A DNA stretch of 27,308 nt from JBBPZA01 sp038199375. GTDB lineage: Bacteria > Actinomycetota > Thermoleophilia > Solirubrobacterales > Solirubrobacteraceae. The DNA is taken from contig JBBPZA010000019.1 in NCBI GenBank assembly GCA_038199375.1, positions 1-27,308 of the forward strand, given 5' to 3'. Position 1 is the stretch's first letter. Each line of letters starts with the position of its first letter. Below, in pieces: positions 7,141 through 14,472 of the stretch. Position numbers and translations under genes: made by a program. The notes beneath the pieces were generated by a model. The model was not told the origin of the DNA, made no database searches, and worked only from the letters and a program-made list of their open reading frames with translations.

Positions 7141-7695
7141 TCATGCAGCGCAGGCGAGCGCTTCGCCGCACTCCTCTCGCAGCTTTGCGAGGCCCAGGCG
7201 GATGCGGCTCTTGGCCGTCCCGACCGGTATGTCGGCCCGCCGCGCTACCTGGTCGGCGGTCAGGCCGCCCCAGTAGGCGAGCACGATCGCCTCGCGCTGG
7301 GCCATCGGGAGGTGGCGGAGCGCGTCGCGGACGGCGGCCCGGTCGTCATCGCGCTCCACGGCCGCGGCGGGGCGCTCGTCAACGCGGCCGGCGTCGCGGT
7401 CGACGACGACCTTGAGACGGTCGCTCGCGCGGCCGAGGGCCTGCCCCTCGCGCCATAGGTCCAGCGCCCGGCTTCGAGCCATCATCCGGAGGTAGCTCCC
7501 GAGCTCTCCACGCCGTTGGTCGAAGCGGCCGGGGCTGCGCCAGACGCGCAGGAACACGTCCTGGACGACGTCCTCGGCCTGGACGGCATTCTCGAGAATC
7601 CGGTGGGCGGCGGTGAAGACGCCCCGGTGATGGGCGTCGTAGGCCCGCGCGAAGCCGTCGGGCCGGGTCAAGTCGGGTGGCGTGGTGGCAGTCAT
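7141..7695 (-). CDS. ECF-type RNA polymerase sigma factor
   Basis: A 184-residue sigma-70 family protein with only regions 2 and 4. Region 2 (about residues 14-85) contains AEDVVQDVFLRVWR and the DNA-melting-type segment RGELGSYLRMMARSRALD. Region 4 (about 124-175) contains LPMAQREAIVLAYWGGLT and the helix-turn-helix VARRADIPVGTAKSRI. The linker is charged and Asp/Arg-rich. It resembles SigK/SigL-type ECF factors, but no anti-sigma gene lies beside it; the RskA-like membrane protein about 3.5 kb away is a possible partner by inference only. Start ATG 7695 has AGGAG about 8 nt upstream and a good promoter at 7728-7756. Confidence 0.9.
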   Translation of the reverse strand: MTATTPPDLTRPDGFARAYDAHHRGVFTAAHRILENAVQAEDVVQDVFLRVWRSPGRFDQRRGELGSYLRMMARSRALDLWREGQALGRASDRLKVVVDRDAGRVDERPAAAVERDDDRAAVRDALRHLPMAQREAIVLAYWGGLTADQVARRADIPVGTAKSRIRLGLAKLREECGEALACAA

Positions 7696-7727
7696 CGTCG
7701 AAGCTCCTGATCGCTGGTGTGAAGAGA

Positions 7728-7756
7728 AGCTTACACAAGCTGTTCAAGGTTATCAA
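7728..7756 (-). promoter_or_regulatory. Promoter of the ECF sigma gene
   Basis: On the minus strand TTGATA (7751-7756) and TAAGCT (7728-7733) are separated by exactly 17 nt, followed by a 5' leader of about 25 nt with an AGGAG site. This is a normal housekeeping-type promoter, unlike the leaderless layout of many neighbours. The -10 box lies inside an inverted repeat GTGTGA-N8-TTACAC (7717-7736) that could be an operator. Confidence 0.5.
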
Positions 7757-7761
7757 GGAGC

Positions 7762-8388
7762 GTGATTCCCGCTTGCGCCGACCCGGCCGGCGATGAACAA
7801 TCGCGACATGGCCGATTCCGATCGCCTGCTGGGCCCCGGCGCGTGCCGCGGCCGGTAGGCCGGGTCGTCACTGGACTCGTCGCTCTGGCGCTCGCCGCCG
7901 GCGCGGTGCTTGCCGGCGTCGTCTTCTTCGCGGCCCGCGACGACGCCGGGCTCGCCGCCCCCTCTGGGCCCGGACGAGCCCTGCCCGACCGGGGGGCCCG
8001 GCACCTACCTCGCGCCGGGCGGGGAACGATCCGCTACGACACCGACCCGCCCGCGAGCGGTCCCCACGTGCCCGACGCGGCGCTCATCGACGGGGCGCTC
8101 CTGAGCGACGACCAGATCGTCCACGCGCTCGAGCTCGGAAACGTGGTCATCGCCTACGGCGGCGGTCGGCCCCCGTCGAGCCTGCGGGCGCTTGCCGACC
8201 AGGTCGCGGGCCCCTTCTCGCGGGCCCTCGCCGCGGCCGGACAAGCGGTGATCCTGGCCCGGCGCCCCGGTCTGCGCGGCGTCGTCGCCCTCGCGTGGTC
8301 GCGCGACCTACGCGTCCGCTCTCCCGCCGACCCTCGCCTGGGGGGCTTTGCGGAGGCGTGGCTGGGGCGCGGAGCCCCGCGGCGCTGA
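7762..8388 (+). CDS. DUF3105 membrane-anchored protein
   Basis: The C-terminal part matches DUF3105: YDTDPPASGPH, a conserved SDDQIVHALELGNVVIAYGG (HALEHGGVV in typical members, so His is replaced by Leu here), and a final LAWSRDLRV strand. One transmembrane helix (about residues 34-58) follows a basic N-terminus, so the domain is likely outside the membrane. Function is unknown. GTG 7762 keeps an unusual 27-residue polar extension; an in-frame GTG at 7843 would start directly before the helix. It is divergent from the sigma gene with 66 nt between. Confidence 0.7.
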   Translation: MIPACADPAGDEQSRHGRFRSPAGPRRVPRPVGRVVTGLVALALAAGAVLAGVVFFAARDDAGLAAPSGPGRALPDRGARHLPRAGRGTIRYDTDPPASGPHVPDAALIDGALLSDDQIVHALELGNVVIAYGGGRPPSSLRALADQVAGPFSRALAAAGQAVILARRPGLRGVVALAWSRDLRVRSPADPRLGGFAEAWLGRGAPRR

Positions 8389-8395
8389 GGGGTCC

Positions 8396-8420
8396 GGAGC
8401 TCCCCCCCCCCTTGAGCTCC
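8396..8420. terminator. Hairpin with C10 loop between convergent genes
   Basis: GGAGCTC (8396-8402) pairs with GAGCTCC (8414-8420); the loop is mostly a run of ten C (8402-8411). It separates the DUF3105 gene from the LuxR-type pseudogene. The homopolymer is a likely spot for sequencing or replication slippage. Confidence 0.5.
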
Positions 8421-8432
8421 CCCATCCACCCC

Positions 8433-8696
8433 TCATGCGCCGTCCGAGTGCATCGTGATCTCGCTCGCCCTGAGGGCGAGGACGATCGCGTGGGTCCGGG
8501 TGCGGGCTCCGAGCTTCTCCATGGCGTTTCGGACGTGGGTTCGCACGGTGTCGGGGGAGAGCACCAGCCGCTGGGCGATCCCCTCGCCCGTCAGGCCGTC
8601 GGCGAGCAGCGTCAGCACCTAGCGCTCGCGCGGGGAGAGGACGCCGACGCGCCGGGTCGGCCCTACCGACCGGAGCTCATCGTCGTCGCGCGCCAC
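8433..8696 (-). pseudogene. LuxR-type HTH regulator interrupted by one amber codon
   Basis: Read through, the frame gives a small orphan LuxR/GerE DNA-binding domain: VGVLSPRER-(TAG)-VLTLLADGLTG, then IAQRLVLSPDTVRTHVRNAMEKLGA. The TAG at 8619-8621 stands exactly where nearly all relatives have Glu (LSPREREVL), so one GAG-to-TAG change explains it. Everything after the stop keeps full family conservation, which argues for a recent change, a sequencing error, or a tolerated stop. The likely start is GTG 8696 with GGAGG 4 nt upstream. A GTG codon follows the TAG directly and could allow reinitiation of a 61-residue protein, but that lacks the first helix. Confidence 0.75.
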
Positions 8697-8745
8697 GTGC
8701 CCTCCAGCAGCGTCTCCCACCGAGCATGCTACCCGTCTCGGCGTG

Positions 8746-8776
8746 TTGACGGAGGGCCTTTCGAGACCGCGATAAT
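8746..8776 (+). promoter_or_regulatory. Promoter of nadE
   Basis: TTGACG (8746-8751) and GATAAT (8771-8776) are separated by 19 nt, slightly long. The -10 box ends 7 nt before GTG 8784, so the mRNA would be leaderless or have a 1-nt leader. The ATG at 8775 lies inside the -10 box and is therefore unlikely to be the start. Confidence 0.5.
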
Positions 8777-8783
8777 GCGGTAC

Positions 8784-10535
8784 GTGACGCCGTCGCCGCT
8801 CCATCTCCGGCTCGCCCTCGCCCAGCTCGACGTCACCGTCGGCGATCTCGAGGGAAACGAGGCGCGCATCCGCGAGGCCGCGGCGCGCGCTCGCGAAGCG
8901 GGGGCGCGGCTCGTCCTGTTCCCCGAGCTCGCGCTGACGGGCTATCCGCCCGAGGACCTTCTACTCAAGGAGCACCTCCTGCGCGACGCGCGGGCCGCGG
9001 TCGAGCGTCTGGCCTCCGATACGAGGGGCATCGTCGTGCTCGTGGGCTTTCCCGAGCGCACCGAGGATGCCTACAACGCGCTTGCCGTGCTCGCCGACGG
9101 CCGGGTTCGCGCGATCTACCGCAAGGTCTACCTGCCCAACTACGGCGTCTTCGACGAGCAGCGCTACTTCCAGAGCGGCGAGGGCGGCGCGATGATCGAG
9201 CTCTCTCACACCAAGGTGGGCCTGACGATCTGCGAGGACATGTGGGAGCCCGGGCCGCCGGCCTCCGACGAGGCTCTCGCCGGAGCGACGCTCCTGGTCA
9301 ACATCTCGGCCTCCCCCTACCACGCCGGCAAGGGGGCCGAGCGCGAGCGGATGCTTGTCCAGCGCGCGCGCGACAACATCGCCGCCGTCGCCTTCTGCAA
9401 CCTGGTCGGCGGCCAGGACGAGCTGGTCTTCGACGGCCACTCGCTGGTCATCGACCACGAGGGAACGGTGGTTGCCAGGTCGCCGCAGTTCGAGGAGGAC
9501 CTGCTCGTCGCCGACGTCGACCTGCGTGGGCCGCGAAGCCTGCGCCTGCGCGACGCCCGCCGGCGCCCGGCGGTGCGGCGGGCCGCCGTCCACGTTCCCG
9601 TCCTGGCCGAGCTCGAAGTCGACCCTCCCGCGGAGACGGTCAGTCCGGGGGGCACCGTGGCTCCGCTGCTCGACCGCCACGCGGAGGTCTACGCCGCGCT
9701 GGTCCTCGGCCTCCGCGACTACGTGGACAAGAACGGCTTCGACCGCGTCGTGCTCGGCCTCTCCGGCGGCATCGACTCGGCGCTGACGGCGTGCGTCGCC
9801 GTCGACGCCCTGGGTGCCGAGCGCGTGTCGGCGGCGATCATGCCTTCGCCCTACTCCACCTCCGAGACCCAGGACGACGCCCGGAGCCTCGCCGCCGGCC
9901 TGGGGGTCGAAGTCATCGAGCTCGACATCGGGCCCGCGATGCGCGCCTACGAGGAGACGCTGGCGGACGCCTTCGAGGGCCGCGAGCCCGACGTCACCGA
10001 GGAGAACCTCCAGGCGCGCGCTCGTGGCAACCTGCTGATGGCGCTCTCCAACAAGTTCGGGTGGCTGGTGCTGACCACGGGCAACAAGTCAGAGCTCTCG
10101 GTGGGCTATGCCACCCTCTACGGGGACATGGCCGGCGGTTTCGCGGTCGTCAAGGACTGCCCCAAGACGCTGGTCTACGAGCTCGTGCGCCATCGCAATG
10201 CGACAGCCGCGCACGACCTCGTGCCCGCCTCCATCCTCGATCGCGCGCCCAGCGCCGAGCTGCGGGCCGACCAGCGCGACGAGGACTCGCTGCCGCCCTA
10301 CGAGCGGCTCGACCCGATCCTCGAAGGCTACGTCGAGGAGGACCTCGATCGCGACGCGCTCGTCGCGCACGGCCACGACGCCGACGACGTCGACAGCGTC
10401 ATCGCGCTCGTCGATCTCGCGGAGTACAAGCGCCGTCAGGCGCCCCCGGGGGTCCGGATCTCGACGCGTGCCTTCGGCCGCGACCGGCGTATGCCCATCA
10501 CCAACCGCTACGGCCGGAGGCCGGTGACCGAGTAG
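8784..10535 (+). CDS. nadE: Glutamine-dependent NAD(+) synthetase
   Basis: It converts deamido-NAD to NAD with ATP and glutamine. Residues 1-260 are a nitrilase-type glutaminase with the Glu-Lys-Cys triad visible: Glu48 in LFPELALTGYPPEDLLL, Lys114 in YRKVYLPNYGVFDE and Cys150 in GLTICEDMWEP. Residues about 295-583 are the ATP-pyrophosphatase synthetase with the P-loop SGGIDS (327-332), TGNKSELSVGYATLYGDMAG, and SAELRADQRDEDSLPPYE. Length (583 residues) is that of the two-domain enzyme. The start GTG 8784 is chosen from the -10 position; ATG 8775 would add three residues. It converges on the thioesterase gene. Confidence 0.97.
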   Translation: MTPSPLHLRLALAQLDVTVGDLEGNEARIREAAARAREAGARLVLFPELALTGYPPEDLLLKEHLLRDARAAVERLASDTRGIVVLVGFPERTEDAYNALAVLADGRVRAIYRKVYLPNYGVFDEQRYFQSGEGGAMIELSHTKVGLTICEDMWEPGPPASDEALAGATLLVNISASPYHAGKGAERERMLVQRARDNIAAVAFCNLVGGQDELVFDGHSLVIDHEGTVVARSPQFEEDLLVADVDLRGPRSLRLRDARRRPAVRRAAVHVPVLAELEVDPPAETVSPGGTVAPLLDRHAEVYAALVLGLRDYVDKNGFDRVVLGLSGGIDSALTACVAVDALGAERVSAAIMPSPYSTSETQDDARSLAAGLGVEVIELDIGPAMRAYEETLADAFEGREPDVTEENLQARARGNLLMALSNKFGWLVLTTGNKSELSVGYATLYGDMAGGFAVVKDCPKTLVYELVRHRNATAAHDLVPASILDRAPSAELRADQRDEDSLPPYERLDPILEGYVEEDLDRDALVAHGHDADDVDSVIALVDLAEYKRRQAPPGVRISTRAFGRDRRMPITNRYGRRPVTE

Positions 10536-10550
10536 GGGCGCTCGGGGGTG

Positions 10551-10620
10551 GGCGCCCGTTTGCGAGCGGGGGTCGGGGGCGCCCGTTTACGAGCCCGGGG
10601 TCGGAGCCCGGCGCCCCGCT
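10551..10620. repeat. Short direct repeats between convergent genes
   Basis: GCGCCCGTTT(G/A)CGAGC occurs at 10552 and 10579, a 27-nt period with the following GGGG(T)CGG also repeated. A diverged third copy (GCGCCCCGCTACGAGC) begins at 10611 and runs into the end of the thioesterase gene. G/C-rich complementarity between copies could give a terminator. No gene is seen here. Confidence 0.5.
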
Positions 10621-11023
10621 ACGAGCGTTGCGGCCTGACGGCGATGGTGACGCGGGAGACGGCGATCGGGCGGCCGCGGTCGTCGGTGAGCTCGACGTCC
10701 CAGACCCAGGTCGTCCGCCCCCGATGCCTGGCCCGGGCGACGGCTTGGACGGTGCCTTGGGTGACGGGCCTCAGGAAGGTCGTGTGGTTGGACATGCCCA
10801 TCGCGACGTCGCCGTCCTCGTGGACCGCGACGAAGGTGCCGGCCGAGGCCAGCGCTTCGGCCATCGCCGCGTAGACGCCCCCGTGGACCAAGCCCGCGGG
10901 CTGCTTGAGCTCGTCGCGAACGACGACGTGGCCGCGGGCGACGCCGTCGCCGAGCTCGTCGACCTCCAAGCCATAGAGCTGGTCGAATCGGGAAGGGGGG
11001 CTGTCGGGCGGCAGAGCGACCAT
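10619..11023 (-). CDS. PaaI-family hotdog-fold thioesterase
   Basis: A 134-residue single hotdog domain that probably hydrolyses acyl- or aryl-CoA thioesters in the cytoplasm. The family signature is VHGGVYAAMAEALAS (residues about 45-60) after DELKQPAGL, followed by the strand region GMSNHTTFLRPVTQGTVQAVARARHRGR and a final DRGRPIAVSRVTIAV. PaaI and YbgC relatives use an acidic residue on the central helix, here probably the Glu of AMAEA. Start ATG 11023 has TATCGT 8 nt upstream. It is divergent from the HTH/anti-sigma-like membrane protein. Confidence 0.88.
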   Translation of the reverse strand: MVALPPDSPPSRFDQLYGLEVDELGDGVARGHVVVRDELKQPAGLVHGGVYAAMAEALASAGTFVAVHEDGDVAMGMSNHTTFLRPVTQGTVQAVARARHRGRTTWVWDVELTDDRGRPIAVSRVTIAVRPQRS

Positions 11024-11031
11024 CTCCGCGG

Positions 11032-11037
11032 ACGATA
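11032..11037 (-). promoter_or_regulatory. -10 box of the thioesterase gene
   Basis: TATCGT on the minus strand ends 8 nt before ATG 11023. A GGAG also precedes the ATG by two bases, so translation need not be strictly leaderless. Confidence 0.4.
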
Positions 11038-11072
11038 GTGGCGCGAACGAACCATGCTGCCGCCGCCTCGAA

Positions 11073-11078
11073 TACGCT
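11073..11078 (+). promoter_or_regulatory. -10 box supporting start at 11089
   Basis: TACGCT ends 10 nt before ATG 11089. A second start at GTG 11038 would lie upstream of this box, so the box favours 11089. Confidence 0.4.
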
Positions 11079-11088
11079 TCACCGCGAC

Positions 11089-12597
11089 ATGGCGGCCATC
11101 GACGACCTGCCTCCCGACCAGCGCGCGGTCCTTCAGCTCCTGCTCAAGCAGGGGCAGAGCTACGACGGCATCGCCGCCCTGCTCGGCATGGATGCCGGCT
11201 CGGTCCGGGCGCGAGCCCACGCGGCGCTTGAGTCACTCGGCCCCGAGAGCGGCCGGCGGATGTCGAGCGAGCGCCGCGCGGAGCTCGCCGACTATCTGCT
11301 GGGCCAGCTCGACGAGGACGCCGCGAAGGCCACGCACGACCATCTGGCCGCCTCCGCGCGCGGGCGGGCGTGGGCTCGTGTGGCGGCTGGTGAGTTGCGG
11401 CCGCTCGCCGGCGACGCCGGACTTCCCGCGATTCCCGAGGACGGCGCGGGGCGGTCTGCCCCCGAGACCCCGGTTCCGGCGAAGCGGCCGCCGCCGAAGC
11501 GGCCCGTCAAGCGGCCCTCCGCGCGTACCCCGGTCGACCCCGAGGCCCCGGCGGCTGCTGCCGACGAGTCCGAGAGGCCCGCCAAGCGCACCGCCAAGCG
11601 GACCGCGAGGACCGAGGAGGCCAAGGTCGACCGGCCCGCCAAGCGCCCGGCCAAGAAGACCGCAAGACAGAGGGCCGAGGTGGGCGAGGCCAAGGTCGAC
11701 CGGCCGACCAAGCGCCCGGCCAAGAAGACCGCCAAACGGACGGCCGTGGCCGGCGAGGCCAAGCTCGACCGGCCCGCCAAGCGCCCCGCCAAGCGGACCG
11801 CCGTGCGCCCACCGGGCGCCGTCGACCCCGTGGCGGCGGAGCGAGCGGAGACGGAGGAGGCGCTTGGCGGCGAGCCAGTGGAGGTCGCACCCCCTGCCCG
11901 GCAGAGCTCACAGCTCGGTGGGGCGCTGCTCATCGGCGGCGTCGCGATCCTCGCCGTCGTCCTGCTCATCTGGCTGTTCAAGGGCAATTCGGATTCCGAC
12001 GAGCCGACCACGACGAGCACGGCGACCAACGCGGCCACTGCGCCTGCGCCCGCCCCCAACGAGCAGCCGCGGGTCATCGCGCAGGTGAGGATGAACGGTA
12101 AGGGCAAGGCGGACGCGGTCGCGCAGGTGCTCGTCCAGGCTGGCACCAGAGCGATCGCGATCGTCGGGAAGGACCTCCAGCCCTCGTCCACCAAGTCCGC
12201 CTACGCGGTGTGGCTCTACAACAGCGCCACCGACGCCCGGAGGCTCGGCTTCGCACCGCCCGTCGGGAAGAACGGCCGGCTCGAGGGCGTCGCCCCCCTC
12301 CCACGGGACTTCCAGCGCTTCCGGGAGGTCATCCTCACCCGCGAGACCAGCGAGAGCTCCAAGCGCCCTGGTGCGATAGTCCTGCGCGGCAAGCTCGCGT
12401 CCATCTCGACCGGCGGCGCGAGCACCCCGCCCCCGACCAGCACCCAGCCCGGGGCCGGCACACCCCCGACCAGCACCCAGCCCGGGGCCGGCACCCAGCC
12501 CGGCGCGACACCCGGAGGCGCGGCACCGAGCGGTGGCGGCGCCGGGCCCGGCACGACCGGCGGAAGCAGCGGGACCGAAGGCGGCGGCTCTCCCTAG
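11089..12597 (+). CDS. Membrane protein: sigma-region-4-like HTH, Lys/Pro/Ala repeats, TM helix, RskA-like outer domain
   Basis: A 502-residue mosaic. Residues about 5-50 resemble sigma region 4 (LPPDQRAVLQLLLKQGQSYD, GIAALLGMDAGSVRARAHAAL). A short helical part (60-110) looks like the start of an anti-sigma zinc-finger-less domain. Residues about 120-250 are basic and disordered, with KRPAKKTA-type repeats like histone H1 or AlaLysPro DNA-binding tails. One TM helix lies at about 276-297. Outside, residues 320-440 resemble the anti-sigma-K (RskA) C-terminal domain (AYAVWLYNSATDARRLGF, FQRFREVILTRE), ending in a Thr/Pro/Gly tail. It may sense an outside signal and bind DNA or a sigma factor inside. 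The last four bases CTAG are shared with the convergent flavoprotein gene. Confidence 0.75.
   Translation: MAAIDDLPPDQRAVLQLLLKQGQSYDGIAALLGMDAGSVRARAHAALESLGPESGRRMSSERRAELADYLLGQLDEDAAKATHDHLAASARGRAWARVAAGELRPLAGDAGLPAIPEDGAGRSAPETPVPAKRPPPKRPVKRPSARTPVDPEAPAAAADESERPAKRTAKRTARTEEAKVDRPAKRPAKKTARQRAEVGEAKVDRPTKRPAKKTAKRTAVAGEAKLDRPAKRPAKRTAVRPPGAVDPVAAERAETEEALGGEPVEVAPPARQSSQLGGALLIGGVAILAVVLLIWLFKGNSDSDEPTTTSTATNAATAPAPAPNEQPRVIAQVRMNGKGKADAVAQVLVQAGTRAIAIVGKDLQPSSTKSAYAVWLYNSATDARRLGFAPPVGKNGRLEGVAPLPRDFQRFREVILTRETSESSKRPGAIVLRGKLASISTGGASTPPPTSTQPGAGTPPTSTQPGAGTQPGATPGGAAPSGGGAGPGTTGGSSGTEGGGSP
11623..11811 (+). repeat. 69-nt tandem repeats (23-residue KVDRPAKRPAKKTA unit)
   Basis: Units begin at 11623, 11692 and 11761, an exact 69-nt period. 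Each encodes K(V/L)DRP(A/T)KRPAK(K/R)TA plus a variable tail ending GEA. A diverged partial unit (ERPAKRTAKRTARTEEA) precedes them. Near-identical DNA indicates expansion by duplication. Confidence 0.85.
12436..12492 (+). repeat. 33-nt tandem repeat in the C-terminal tail
   Basis: ACCAGCACCCAGCCCGGGG recurs at 12436 and 12469, encoding TSTQPGAGTPP-type units in a low-complexity extracellular tail. This region is likely variable between strains. Confidence 0.75.
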
Positions 12598-14288
12598 CGG
12601 CCCGGCTCTGAGTACTGGCGTGCTGGCCCGGGGTCGCGGGTCTCCCGACCGGCGGACTCCGGCAGCAGCTTGCCGGGGTTCATGATCCCCGTGGGATCGA
12701 GGCGCGCCTTGGCGGCACGGAGGAGGTCGAGCCCCGTCGTGCCGACCTCGTCGGCCATCCAGCGCGCGTGGTCGCGGCCGACCGCGTGGTGGTGGGTGAT
12801 CGTGCCGCCCGTCCGGACGACGGCCTCGCTTGCCGCCTCCTTCGCCGCCCGCCACTGCTCGATCTCCCGACCGGCCTCCTGACGGGCGAGGAAGGTGAAG
12901 TAGAGCGACGCGCCGGTGGCGTAGAGGTGGGAGACGTGGCACCAGACCAGGGCCGGCGTGCCGCGCCGAGCCAGCGCGTCGTGCAGCGATTCGCGCACCG
13001 CCGTGTAGAGCCGCGCGAGATTCGACCACTGCCCGGCGGTCTCCAAGGTCTCGACCAGGACCCCGTGGTCGAGAAGTGCATCGCGTAGATAGGGCGCTCG
13101 GAAGCGCCCCGAGGCCCACGCGCGCGCCGGGGCGGCTCCCACCGCGACCGCGCTGTGCGCGCGCAGGATTCTCGCCGCCTGCGCGCGGTCCGGGGCGGTC
13201 CGCACGTCCTCGCCCGCCCACCCCGCGACCACGAGGCACCCGCCCGAGACGCGCCGTGCCCGCAGGTAGGACGCGAAGGCCCGCGCCTTCGGTCCGCCGC
13301 CGGCCATCGCCAGGCCCACCCGCGTCTCCTCCTCATCGGAGAGCCGGGCGATCGCCGGTGCGCACTCGGACTGTTCAAGCCCCCGCAGGGCCTCCATGCC
13401 CTCGGCGAAGGTCGGGGCGAACCAGCCCTCGTAGCGCCACGGCGCGACCGGTCGCACGCGAAGGTCGATCCCCGTGATCACCCCGAGCACGCCCTCCGAG
13501 CCGACCAGGAGGTCGCGCAGCCGCGGCCCCGCCGCCGAGGCCGGCGTCGGCGCGAGGACCACCTCTCCGGCGGGCGCGACGAGCGTCATCCCGACGACCA
13601 GCTCGTCGATCCGCCCAAAGCCCGTCGAGGCCTGCCCGGCCGAGCGCGTCGCCACGGCGCCGCCGAGCGAGACGTACTCATAGCTCTGCGGGAGGTGGCC
13701 GAGGGTCAGGCCACGGGCGGCGAGGATGCGATCGGCCTCCGGAGCGCGAAGGCCGGGACCGACGCGGGCGGTGAGCGACCGCTCGTCGAGCGCGGTCACG
13801 GCAGCCATCCGCGCGAGGTCGAGCGCGATCACGGCCGCGAACGGACCACGGACCGGGTCGACGCCGCCCACGACGCTCGTCCCGCCGCCGAACGGCACGA
13901 CCGCGATGCCCTCGTCCGCACAGTGCTCGAGCACTCGCCGGACTTCGTCGTGGTCGGCCGGCCACACGACCGCATCCGGTGCGCCCTCCGGCCGACCAGA
14001 CCGCAGTCGAAGGAGATCGGGGTAGCCGCGCCCTGCGGCACGGCGAACGCGCGCGGCGCGATCCACTCCTACGTTGTCGGCCCCGACGATCGCCTCCAGT
14101 GCTCTGCGCTGCTCGGAGGGCAGAGCGGGCTCGGGCAGCTTCACCGCGTCGAGTGCCACCGGTCCCCGTCGCGCTTGCCCCGACACCCCGAGCTCCCCGC
14201 GCAGCAGCTCGAGCGCGTGGGGCGGGACCTCGACCGCGTCCTCGTCGCGGCCCCATCCCGACCACCGCTCCTCAGCTCCCACAAGCAC
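12594..14288 (-). CDS. FAD-linked oxidase, alkyl-dihydroxyacetone-phosphate synthase-like
   Basis: A 564-residue flavoprotein of the VAO/PCMH fold. Near the start ERWSGWG matches the KWWGWG motif of AGPS-like proteins. YPDLLRLRSG (89-98) and PDAVVWPADHDEV lead into the FAD-binding loop VPFGGGTSVVGG (131-142); RSAGQASTGFGRIDELVVG (215-233) is the second FAD segment. The C-terminal part has SLYFTF, the His triplet in THHHAVGRDH (499-501), and MNPGKLL. In eukaryotes AGPS swaps the acyl of acyl-DHAP for a fatty alcohol in ether-lipid synthesis; bacterial relatives also include D-lactate- or glycolate-type oxidases, so substrate is inferred. GTG 14288 overlaps the shortened SRPBCC gene. Confidence 0.88.
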   Translation of the reverse strand: MLVGAEERWSGWGRDEDAVEVPPHALELLRGELGVSGQARRGPVALDAVKLPEPALPSEQRRALEAIVGADNVGVDRAARVRRAAGRGYPDLLRLRSGRPEGAPDAVVWPADHDEVRRVLEHCADEGIAVVPFGGGTSVVGGVDPVRGPFAAVIALDLARMAAVTALDERSLTARVGPGLRAPEADRILAARGLTLGHLPQSYEYVSLGGAVATRSAGQASTGFGRIDELVVGMTLVAPAGEVVLAPTPASAAGPRLRDLLVGSEGVLGVITGIDLRVRPVAPWRYEGWFAPTFAEGMEALRGLEQSECAPAIARLSDEEETRVGLAMAGGGPKARAFASYLRARRVSGGCLVVAGWAGEDVRTAPDRAQAARILRAHSAVAVGAAPARAWASGRFRAPYLRDALLDHGVLVETLETAGQWSNLARLYTAVRESLHDALARRGTPALVWCHVSHLYATGASLYFTFLARQEAGREIEQWRAAKEAASEAVVRTGGTITHHHAVGRDHARWMADEVGTTGLDLLRAAKARLDPTGIMNPGKLLPESAGRETRDPGPARQYSEPGR

Positions 14289-14472
14289 GCTCCAGTCCTT
14301 CCAGGGCCTCGCCGGCCAGGCGCCGCAGGGCCTCGGTCCGGCGCCGGCGCCCGACGTCCTCGACGCGCTGGGTGCGCGGCCACCAGCGGGAAAGGCCGTG
14401 CGGGTCGGCGACGACCTCCCAGACCCGCTCGCGCTGTGCCGGCAGCGTCCGGCTGGCGCACGTCTTGGGCAT
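14272..14472 (-). CDS. Internally shortened SRPBCC protein
   Basis: The first 40 residues (CASRTLPAQRERVWEVVADP, then HGLSRWWPRTQRVEDV) are a clear SRPBCC N-terminus: first strand, helix and tryptophan motif. The last 25 (RRLAGEALEGLERACG) look like the C-terminal helix of the same family. The whole central beta sheet, roughly 80-90 residues, is missing, so the 66-residue product cannot form the usual ligand cavity. The simplest reading is an in-frame internal deletion that kept the translational coupling: ATG 14472 overlaps the apt stop with GAGGAG just before it, and the 3' end overlaps the flavoprotein start. It may be a functionless remnant kept for coupling, or a small new protein. Confidence 0.6.
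   Translation of the reverse strand: MPKTCASRTLPAQRERVWEVVADPHGLSRWWPRTQRVEDVGRRRRTEALRRLAGEALEGLERACGS

Noticed and set aside
8295..8783. Upstream extension of the NAD synthetase frame
   Set aside because: The added part has no nitrilase homology, overlaps the DUF3105 gene and the LuxR pseudogene, and lies upstream of the promoter at 8746-8776.
10551..10620. Could the spaced direct repeats be a CRISPR array?
   Set aside because: Only two good copies, adjacent without proper spacers, no cas genes; best read as intergenic repeats.
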